64,000 bases of DNA from Dipetalonema caudispina. Lineage: Eukaryota > Nematoda > Chromadorea > Rhabditida > Onchocercidae. A program made the position numbers and the translations under genes. The notes under the pieces were generated by a model. It was not told the DNA's origin. It ran no database searches and worked only from the letters and a program-made list of their open reading frames with translations. The first letter of the stretch is position 1, and the number at the start of each line of letters is the position of its first letter. Positions 23,730 through 35,700 of the stretch are shown here, in pieces. The stretch covers positions 62,001-126,000 of the forward strand of contig JABVXV010000168.1 of assembly GCA_013365325.1 (NCBI GenBank), read 5' to 3'.

Positions 23730-26700
23730 CAAGAAATAAAAAACTGATTCGGTTTCCCAAGAAAAATAAGAGACTATTTAGAATAAATGATACTAACCGA
23801 AATTCAACCATTCCTCCATTTCAAAAGTTTATTTACATATATCATCTGTGCTTATAGTCCCCGGAGTGCTTTTAGTCAAAACTTCACTATTATAATAACA
23901 AATTGGTAGCTGATATTACCAATAGTGGTTTAAACATTGATCAAGTTATGAATATTCTTAAAATTCAAAGTTAAAATAAGCTAAATTATACAAAATTTGT
24001 AATGATATCTTGTTCATCTGATCCATCCCAAATATTTAACCAAATGAAGGGTTTTCTGATCTAAAAGATCTTATTGTAACCTAATGCTTTTTTACACTAT
24101 TCTTAATCAGTTTGTCAATATATATCAACTAATCTATGCTTAAGTTAAGTGATATGATAAAGATATCAAATTATCCATAATTTATCAGATCTTGTGAATA
24201 TTTAGTTTATTTATGGCATATTTTTACAAAATATTAAGTATATGCTTGTTATGATGATACTCTCTTAAAATCTTACTTAATTTCTTGCTGAAAATTTCCA
24301 CAGCGAAATTTCTTTAAATTAGTTGGTTTAATAATTAGAAAGTGGTTAAGACTTAATAGTAAACAAAGTTAATCAATTGATAATAGCAGTTAATAATAAT
24401 TAATTCGGAAATGGGAAAACCTTCGTCTCAAAAATTTTTCAAATCCTCACTTTAGAAGGGAAAACAATATATACTAACCGGTAAAAGTTCTCGATTTGAG
24501 GTCGGCGCCATTCGACCAGTTCTTTAACAGGTCACTGCTGGCATTCTTTTGTTGTGGTCTATTTTTCTTCTCCGAATTATTCCAAAATTTCAGAGCACCT
24601 AAAACTAAATTTTTCTGTAAACAAAAGTTAAAAATTAAAATCTCTATAAATTTTGTCAAAAAACGGAAAACAGAGATGAGGAAGGAGTAGTTGAATACGG
24701 TAGAAATAAATGCGAAAAAGCTGACAAATGTCTTGACAATGATGTGTGAATCTTGAAAAAATAAGATAAAATTGAAAAACAATTAAAGTAAAGATGATAT
24801 TTAAATTTAACGCAAAAAATTGTTGAAAGATAAAGTTATCGTTGGAAATGAACTTTAAGAAGGAAAGTTTACGACAATAAAGGCACATTATGAGAAGCCT
24901 AGGATAATTGTTGGAGAAATAAGAATCAATCATCGGTTATACATCAATCTAACCTGCTCATATCTTATTTCTCACCCTCATTTTCAGAAGAACAATCGTT
25001 TAGAAAATAAGCCTTTTAACCGTTTGGCAAACTGTTTATATGCCTTAACTCTTACGAAGATTCTATTGAATAGGCCTGTGTAGGTTATTTGCTAACGAAA
25101 TATATTTATTTATCCACCATTGATTTTTTTTTTCTATTTTATATTATTACTTTTTGTGATCAAACATTATTCTTCTTCTTTTTTCAGCTCTGTTCTTTGT
25201 TTTTAAAAAATTAATTAAGTGAAAGTGACTCGTTCTCGAAATTTAATACTACAATAGAGTTTTGTTAATTCTGATTTTCTGCAAAATATATTTATTTCTA
25301 ACAATTCAAATAAAGTCATAATAAGACTAACAAAAAGATATGTCACTTTTTTCTTTTTTTTTAAAAAAAATTTCGGAAAATATTCTCATCTCTTTTATTC
25401 ACTCATTTCATTGCAATATTGTGTAACTGAAAGAAAAGGAAAAGGAAACTTCCGGTGAAGTAACATTTTCTCAATTAGTTATTTCTTCAAAAATGTCTAA
25501 ATGTCATTTCCTTTGATACTCATTTTCTACCGATCAGTTTTCTTCCTTACACAAATCAATTCGTAATATTGGATGATGGCTTTACGGTCGCTTGAATATC
25601 CATTTACAGATCAGTTTTCTTCACCTTAGCAGAAACTAGCAAAATTCACAAAGATCAATGGAACAAATGGAAATCAACGAAATGAGCGCAAATTGTTGGA
25701 TTCAATGTAATCATTAAAATGATAGGAAATCCGCGGAAATCAATGGGATAAACGGAAGTTAGCCGAAATTGTTCAACGGAAATACACTTTTGGTCCTATT
25801 ATGGACTATAAACTTATTATTTGGCATTGAAATGATGTATAAAATATTATCTGTTTATAGTAAGATGCTAATCTTCTCAAATTTACTAATTGCTTATTGT
25901 TGAAAAATAAACCAGTACCAGTTTATTTTTCTATTCATCTATAAATTTGCAGTTAAGTTTTTTCATTTAATAAGCATAACTAGTTTTAGTCTTGCTTAAT
26001 TAGCAACAAAAATATCATCTTTGTTAAAACTTAAAAATCCAACAGAATATTTGTAATTTTCCAAAAGAAAAAAATAAATTTACCGCACGTTTTTAATCCT
26101 ATCATACAGAACGCTATCTAATTTGAATGAGGCGAAATATTTTCAGAAGTTTTCATAATTTATGTGTAGAAAAATTGAAATTTTGAAAGTAAGTCAAGGT
26201 AGCAAGTGGTCATGCAAGTTGCAATATTTTTTGTCTAATATTAAATTAACGGTAATTTTTTCAAAATAGAAAACACTGAGGATGCCAAGGACCTTCTCCC
26301 TTTTTTTATTTTAATTCATAATATTTTTGAAATTGTAGCAGATGTTTCGTTATTTAAATCATTCTTCGTTTTGCTTGTATGAATATGTCAAATAAGGAAA
26401 TGAAAAACACTGCTTAAAGTTAACAATGAAAAGAAAAATATATTTTCATACCAGTCAAGTAAATCTTAGAGAAAAGCTAATAAAATATATCGATTCCCTG
26501 ATAATATGAGAGAAAAATTCAGAATAAGTAAAATGAGCCAATGAATTCAAATCCATCTTTCCAATTACACTACCATTTATAAATCGCAAGTGCTTCATTT
26601 AGTCAAATAAACGATTTTAAGATTTTCAGTTCTGATGCTAAAACTTTAATGTATTCATGAAAAACTGATTAAAATTACATTCAAACTAATAGATATTGGT

Positions 26701-29700
26701 TTTGCTCGGATAGTCTCAAGTGGAAATCCGGAAGAAGTATAAACAAAAAAGAGAAAATTAATATAATTATTTTAAGAAAGTAAATTATTTAACTTTTTCT
26801 AATTAAATTACAAATCAACATGCTAAAAAACGGTAGAAATGAATAGTTCAGCTTAAATAAATCAAAATATCATTTTCAGCCTATCAACTTAAAGCATATG
26901 TCATAATGTCGAATTCAAAAAAAATGACTAAAATTTTGGTCTGATGAAATATTATTTTGTCAATTCTGTTCCATCAATCTAATTCATTTAATTAGGTTTT
27001 CTGGAAATATTTCAGCAAAATCCCCAACCATCAAAAAAGTAAGTGAAAACTTCTACTACACTATAGGAACTTGAAATGTCTCAATTTTATCAGTCTGTCA
27101 GTTGATTTCAACTGTTACAATTAAGAAAATTAAAAAATTTCTTCTTTTTGTTAAACCCTAAGTTAAACATAAACACAAGGGATATACTAAGTACCGATAT
27201 ACCGATGTATTAAATGTACTGGCAGGGAATTGAAAAGGAAATCAAATTGGGAAAAGGATAAGCAACGATGAGAATTTTTTTCTCTTTCCATTGCTAACCA
27301 AAAAAAGAATGACCGAATGCTATTTGTGATATATACGTTGCTCTTTTTTTACGAAGTTTCTATAAAAAATTTCTTTCAGAAATTCTGGATGGATGAGTTG
27401 TTTTTATTGTTAGTTAATACTACCAAATTTGAGAAATTTCAGGATTTCGAAAAATTTCCGTTTTTACGATAATTGCAGAATGTGCCTTCTATCTCTATGC
27501 TTCTAAAATACTATCATCTGTTGAAGTAATTATGGATTAGGTTGGACACAAGTTTTGTGATCAAATAGTAATTAATAAATATTTAATAATATTTTAATGG
27601 AAGAAAAATCAGTGCTATTTCAACCGAAATTACGTGTTTGTATGTTTTTTAAAGGGGTAAAAAGAAACGAAGCAAATTATTATTTAATAGAAATGAGATA
27701 TTTAAGTGACAATCTTAAAAGATGTTGTAAAATATATTCTGGAAAGTAAGAGGCAAAGAGAAGTTATCGAATAAATTCGATCGAGCGGATAAGAGTGGCT
27801 GAATGACAAATTCATCTGATAAATTATTTATTACTGTTGAGAAAATAAGTACTTGAAGTTGAAATAATGCAATATCTGCTTGAAGATTGAATTTTTATAA
27901 AAATTATGATAAATTAATAAGGTTTGGAATTAAGAAATAGAAAAACAATCTGTTAAAGCCAGGATCGCTTAATTTACATGATTAAAATTCATAACAAGAT
28001 TAAATTATGACTAAATTGTAATAAAACTTTCGTTTCGAAGATTTAATATAAATGATTAAGTAAGCAATTGAAGCAAATGAACTGATTAATAGACGATTTA
28101 AAATCAGTTGTAAATATGTAAGTTAGTTGAACGATTAAATGAAAACTGGAATTAGCAAAAAATTTAAAATGCTTTTAAGGAATTAAATAGAAATAAATTG
28201 GAGTGTTGAAAATCTTCTTCCCTTATCTTCCAAACTTCTTCATCATTTATTTGTTTCTTACTTCTTCTTTTCAGCTTTAACAATTTGATTACATCTAAAA
28301 TGAAATTTTAAAACAAAAAATCTCAAAGAAACTATCTTATCGCTTTTACACCACTTGTACCTATTCTTACGCCATCCTTACCTATTCGGTTATCACTCAC
28401 ATACATATATATTCCTACAGTTTTTAAATTACAAGCGATCAAATTTAATCATTCAAAAAGAAATCAATTAATTCCTTGTATGAAAAAAAGATCCCCAGCT
28501 ATTTACATATAACAAACAAATTTCATAAGGAAAATTTAAATCATTTTTATATTTTTAGATTCACTATGGAAATGATATAAAAATGCGATATGGATTTATT
28601 TTTGTTCATCCAAAAAGGATATACTGAAATAAGCATTGATAGAGTTGTACAAATAAAGAAAGATTGAAACTTCCTAAGTTTAAGTTGTAATAATTGATAA
28701 TATGCTCAAATAATCATACCAAATACTTAAATATCAATGTATTCAGAAATTCCAATATATTTTAAAAATTATTAAGCAACTTTTTACACCGTTCTAATGA
28801 TCAAATTGCATCGTGAAAATATTATGGACTATTTTGAAAATCTAATATGCTAAAATTAAAGATATCGAATGTTTACAGAAAATTTAAAATCCTACGAAGC
28901 AACATTTCATTATTATGTAATCGTTTTGTGTTTCTATTGCAGGATTCCCTCATTTGAAATAAATTTTTGCCATACAGCCAATCAAATATTTTGTTTCAAA
29001 AGGTCAAAAGTTAGGTCATTGTAGATGATATCATTTTTGTATTTAATGACGAACTATTCTGTTAGTAACCAATTTATGATCAATATTTGATAATATGTAG
29101 GATAATTTCGAAAGATGTTACTAAATGATAATGAAGTGGAAACATGCAAAATTTGCACCATTGGAATAATCAGTAACATAGAGCCAATAAGTTTAAAGCT
29201 AGTAGTAGTTCGATTTAGTAAAAGGAATGAATGATGAGCTATTGTTAATGGCGACGATTGAAATTTAATGCTTGAATCATTATACTGGTAGCTATAGACT
29301 AGTTATTTAAGACTTGTTCGTCTAGTTTAGAGTAGTTGGGACAAGACAAGCAGAAGACTACTATTGGTTCATGCTTGTTTGTTGGGAGAAAATAAAAACG
29401 GATAAAAGGAAGATGAAAGTGTTGTTGGCCAAAAAGACTAGGCTACATCGATGAATACTTCAGCAGTACATGCCGCTAGTAGTAATGGTTAATGTTTTCC
29501 CTGAGGATAAAGAATGGAACATTTTTGGGGCGATATACTTCGGAAGAAGAATAAGTGTGAGGGAAAAAGGCCAGCCGTATTTAAAATGTGTGGCTACCCT
29601 AATCGGAGGTTTAATGAATTAATGAGACATCAAGCTTGCTACTACTGATAAATGATAAATGATAGGATTAATTCCAATTAAACTATGAATTTAATCATAA

Positions 29701-32700
29701 TTTATTATTAATTATTCTATTTTAGGTTTAGCCTTAGTTTTATTTCTATTTTTCATCATTCGATTCAACGGTTTTTGCTATATTATTTTTTCAGATTAAA
29801 TTATTATTTGATAAGAGTTACAATTCTTCAAAGCTGAACTAATTTAGCCAGATTTATTTGATTGAAATTTCCCGAAATAAATTGCAATTGCAAGTTTTCG
29901 TGACTGAAAGTTGGAGTGATCGGAAAAAAACGAACCAAAAATTTGGCAATTATTTAATCAAAAACTGCAAATTGTTCTAGCTTACTAAATTCCTTCTCAA
30001 AGTGTTATTTTTTAATTACTCATTATACGATGGTTGGAAAAGATTAGCGCATGTAGAGATATGCAGAATAAATTTAATTATACCATCAATAATTCTTTGA
30101 GCATTTACTTCTTCTTTGGAAAAATACTAAATGTTTTGATTTATTTAAATTTATAAATGAAAAAAAGACTGTACATATTTTAGAGTAACTTAGCATTTTT
30201 ATACTTCACAAGAGATACTTCATATCCCATTTAAATAGCAAAAAGATTAGTGAAATTTTTCACGCTAAATGATAAATGCTTTTTGAAAGCCTAATGTGTG
30301 AGATAGGATAGTAAGATAATCTAAATTCCCCGGGAATATCGGAATATTCGAATATGCTTCTTCTGAATACTGGAGTACATTAAATCATGTAAGGTTATAT
30401 CAAAAAACGAATTGAGATAGGACCAAGATAATGGAAATATCGACATAAATAGAGGCGAAAATGAGCCTAACGACAAAATAGCTACCGTTTCTCTGGCTCT
30501 TATGAGAGTCCCATGATGATAGATTGATATTTGCTTGATTAAAAAATGCTTTCTTCATATCTTTCTTTGTATTGGCCATATACTAATTCATAATGACGAT
30601 AACATACTGACTTTGCAAATGATTACATTTTTCCTAATCTTATTAATTTATCACAACAATAACAAATTTGCTATTCAAATAAGAGTAAGTGAAATTCATG
30701 CCTGTTTGATGCCACAATATTACGTTAATTTTTGTTTAGCATTTATGAATTAAGGGTCATTTCTCTTGCATGCTGCAATTTCCTGAGCAATCAAAAATAA
30801 TATAAAATAAGCCAAGAATATCAAAGACCTACATAAAACGTTATTTGCATAGTAAATGAAGCATAATAATAAGAATCCTAACATTTTCATGGTAATAAAT
30901 TGCGATGAATTACACAGCACTTCCAAAAGTGTCATATAAAAATACATATTTGCTTAATAATTCAATTTTCAAATCAAAACCGTAATTTTAGAGCGATCAA
31001 AAAAATAACAACATAAATCATCTTAATTAAATAACAATTAAGCAGTTATCATTCGATCAATTTGCAATCATCCATATCAAATAATTGAAATTTCATATTG
31101 ATAACGAAAAGTATTCGAAAATATTCAAATGTTTCAATGTATAATGATAATAATTCATGATAGAATTATTTTACATTCAAAAGATAGTAAACACTAAAGG
31201 TGAATATAATGGAAATAATTATTAAAATTCATCAGATATTCGAGCTGAAATAAAAGTTCAAATTTAAGAATACAATTAGAGCAGAGAATCGTTTCCTTTC
31301 TGAATTATATTTGAATCATTGGTGAGTCACAACAAATAACCTCACTTAAGCAAATCAAAAACGTAACAAAATTAGTGGCTTTTCAGTAACAAATTTTGAG
31401 AATTATTAAAAGATATTTTGGATTTTTTCAAATTTCAAAAGTTCCAAAGTTTTCTGGTTCAATATATTGCTCCATTGTTAATCACGATTCAACTACCTCT
31501 CTAGTTTTAACTACTTGTTAGTATTTTTTGCATAGTTCAATCGCAGAATCTTCAAGTTATTCATTAATTTAAAATTAAAAAACAAATAACATTAATTAAC
31601 ATTGAGTCGCGAAATTTCGTTATCGTCGATAGCTATTGGAATATTAAATTAAAATTTGGTAAAAGTAACAAAAAATTATAACTGTCAAAAAATTTTACAT
31701 TAATATAATGTGGAATATTATTAGTTTTTGTCTAAAACGATACTATAATAAAAATGAAAATAGCTTATTAGTAGAATTAAACATTCCGAAAGATTAAGCA
31801 GAATCTGATCTATTTCTGCATGGTTTATTTACTCCTTTTATTTGTTTGTATTGATTATTGGCATTCAATATCTACTTTTTAGTTTCTTCTTTTTTTTCTT
31901 TCAGGCTATTCTTCGTAATAATATTATATATTCATATATCTATAAAGAATTTCTACATAATTAGATTTAATAGTATTAATTGTCGTAGCTTAAATAGGAG
32001 GATACTTCCAGAAATATTCATTGAACCTTGATCGATTCATTTCTAATTCAATTTTCTATTTTTTTGTTTTCAATATTAATTTACTCAATGTACTACTTCA
32101 AAGATATGAAATTTGAAATGGTTAAGTCGATTAATTTATCACAAGGGTCAATTAAATTTACTAACAACCCAAAAAATTATGTAATTTCCGGCATAATTTG
32201 GTTTTCGTTTTTAACCTGAAAAAAGTTATGGAATTTTGATTAAAGTAACCAATTTGAAAAAAATTATTTTTGCAAACAAAAATAAAAAACTCACAAAAAC
32301 TGTAGTTATTCACTTTGAACTACAATATTTTGATATTCTAATATCTAAATATATTTTATGAAAACCAAGTTTTATGAGTAAATTTTTGCATAAATAACTT
32401 TTATTTAAATAATCTGTCCAAAAACTATTTATTAATCACATATTAATGACAATAAACAATAACAATAATAAATTCTCTCATGAAAGCGAATACATTTTAA
32501 AACAAATGCACCAAAAATTTTTGTTTTTAGAACGGTTCACCAATCAATTATTTTTCCATTAATTCGTTTTCGATTTTCTAATCCTTTTTCTTTACTGATA
32601 ATTTATGTGAATTTATTAGCTTATCAATTTCTGTCGAACCAATTTAATTACTAATTATTTCAACTATTACTATGGCTATGCAAAGAAAAGAGGCTTCAAT

Positions 32701-35700
32701 TAAATATTAATATGAAATTTACTATTCTTCATCAATTAATGGTTTGATATTATTGCAGTTTTTTATTTGTTGAGGATTGTATTTATTTCTTTTTTATTCA
32801 TTTAATAATAGTAAGGAAATAAATGCTTAACAAAGAAACTATTGGCATTTTTTTGAGGAAATGTACTGACAATAAATAGGGAAATGAAAGAAAAATTGGC
32901 CATATAATTGGAATAAAAAAAATTGCTATCACATTCGGAAGCTTAAAGAATAAATTGGTAAAAGATAAATAATTCAATTCATTTAAACAAACACAAATTA
33001 ATGCATTCTCATCCATTAGTTTATGAATATAATCATATGATTAAGTTATTACAATAATAAAATAAAAAGTATACGATTATTTATTATTATCTAAAAAAGA
33101 TAATCCAACTTTTTCAGTCCCCTTTTTCTTTTGTCTTTGTAATGACTAATAGTAAAATCATTGAATTAGAGAAGTGAAGTTAAGTATAAAAAAGAAAATA
33201 TTGTGAATAAACACGTTAATAAAGACGTCGGATGAATTAAAATAGCAGTTGTTATCGTTTGTAGTTGAAATCAAAGAATCAAAGTGAAAAAGTGATGATT
33301 GATAAGATCAAGTGATATCTTTTCCGAAGTTTTATCCATTTTAAGGAAGTTGTTTGGCATATTTTCAATATTAATCATCACGAATAGCATATAAACAATA
33401 TTTGATAATGATTATTATGAATTCATAATACAATGTCGTAACCCAACGACACTGTATCATGAACAACTTCCTTTTTAATTTGGTTTCATAATAGTGTCAT
33501 AAGTTTTAGTCATTTCAATTGAACTTTCAGAATTCAACTCATTGAGATTATGAAATGGTCAATTTTACAAACTATGAAGTGTCGAACTTGAAAAGTCACG
33601 GAATCGTTAATTTTATAAATTATGGATTACTTAACTTGTGAAATACCTAATACTGAGATTACAAATTATGGAATAATTTATTTCACAAACAATAAAATGT
33701 CTTAAAAAAGTTATTGGAAAAGTGATGATTGAGTGGCATATTTCACAAATTATAAAATGATTAATCTGCGAACTTAAAACCATCGCTTGTCTAAAGGACC
33801 AACGATAAGATTACAGTACTGTGGAGTCGAAATAAGCTGACAAACAATGATATTATGTATTTTATTATATTACCTGAGTTAAAAAAGCATTTGGAAAAGT
33901 TTTTCTTTTTGAATTTTTGAAGTTTTAATTCCAAACTTTAGAATGACCAGCATTATTTAAATTTCAAACATTTGAGCAATAAAAAAAGTCATTTTCGTAT
34001 GCAGTCAAAAGCAGCGTATTTAAATTCAGATTAAAATTAAATTCTATTAGATAAAGAAATGGATTATGCGATTCGATTACAAAATATATATTTTTTATAA
34101 TGTTCAGTCTTTGTCATACTTTTAGTAGCAACTTATTTTTTCAAAAATGTTTAATTCCTTTTTCCTTTCAATGCTTAATTTGATCAGAATGACTAAAAAG
34201 CTTCGCTGTAAGGTACCAATTACATAATTTTTAAAATATCAATTTTTACTGCATAATAGTTCATTCATATTCAGATGGCATGAATACCTGAACAGATAGT
34301 TGTTAACTGTTAAACTTCATTATGGATATTTTTATAAATCATTGCAAACAATATTCATTTCCTTTATAGAATGTTACAAATCTAGGACTTGATCAGGAGA
34401 CCTATTCATTATCTTGGAACTTTTATTGATCGGGTAATCCATTCCATATCATTGAATTTTTGGATTTCTATTAAGTCCTGTTGTATTTAATCTTCTGCAT
34501 TCACTTCAACTAATGCTGTTACCACTTTTTAATCTTCTTTTGTCTTTTATTTTTTAGATGATAAAATTCCTCTCCTCTTTTCCATCTAAATTTTGTAGTT
34601 TTTGAGATGTGTAAATAAATTTCAAAAATTTGACTCAATCAACTGTTAACTTTCAGCAGTTGTCATTATTTGAGTTCCAACAGTTATCATTACTAAAGTG
34701 AAATGATAAAAAATACAATTTTTTGTAAATTATATTTAGCACCTGGCAGTAAAAGTTGCACTGATATGAAAAGCTAACGCATATGAAACTTATTAAAATG
34801 AAAGAAATCATCGCAAAAGCCTTGACAACATTGTGATCATTTACATGATCACTTTTTGTGGTATCAATTCTATCATATCGATTGCTTTTACAACTTGTTA
34901 ATCTATCAAGTTATTTATTATCGATCAGCATTTTACACTTGTAGATTTTGTATTAAACCTTTTGAGCAATTATTAGTCATCTTTTCCTAAGCAAATTGAT
35001 TAGACCAATAAATACTGTAGCAGTTTATATCATATCTCAAAAATATTTATGCAAAAAATAAGTTGAGCTTTAATGCATGATTTATTGCATAATTAAGTGA
35101 ATTGTAAAAGAAAAATAAAGAAGAGATGATAATAAAGAAAACAGCTAAAAAAGTCTTAATTTCCATTTCTAATTTTATTTTAGTGCAGTTTTTTTTATGT
35201 ATGTCGAAGTATAATGCCTTCCCCTTCCAAAATTATAAATTTATACTGCAATTATAACAAAATATATGGTTTGATTTTATTAATTTTAATTAAATAATTG
35301 ACGGTTACGAAAATTTATCAGTTTAATTCAAATTATTAACTATTCATACACTATTATTTACGCATCCTGTGATTTTATTAATGTTTAATAACAAATGGCA
35401 ATGGCGTAACAAAAAAAGTACCAATTTTTAAAATTTTTAAGTGATAAGTTTCCCAATTTGCAAAGAAAATTTTTGATTAAATCAACTAAAGTATTCCATA
35501 ATTCGATAATTTCAAGCATTCATGAATTCATTCGAATATTTTCAAATATAATGATCATAACTCATTTCCATTTTTATTTTTGCTATCGCACATACCATAA
35601 ATACTACCAAATCATATTATAAACATAAGTAACTTTCTTTAGAGAACAACCCATTATAAAAATTTAATTACAATTGTTTTTTAAAGTATTAATTGGTATT

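Noticed and set aside
25440..25820. Patch with repeated GATCAGTTTTCTTC and GGAAATCAA-like words
   Set aside because: Only two imperfect copies of each are present, with no open frame. This is too little to call a repeat family or gene.
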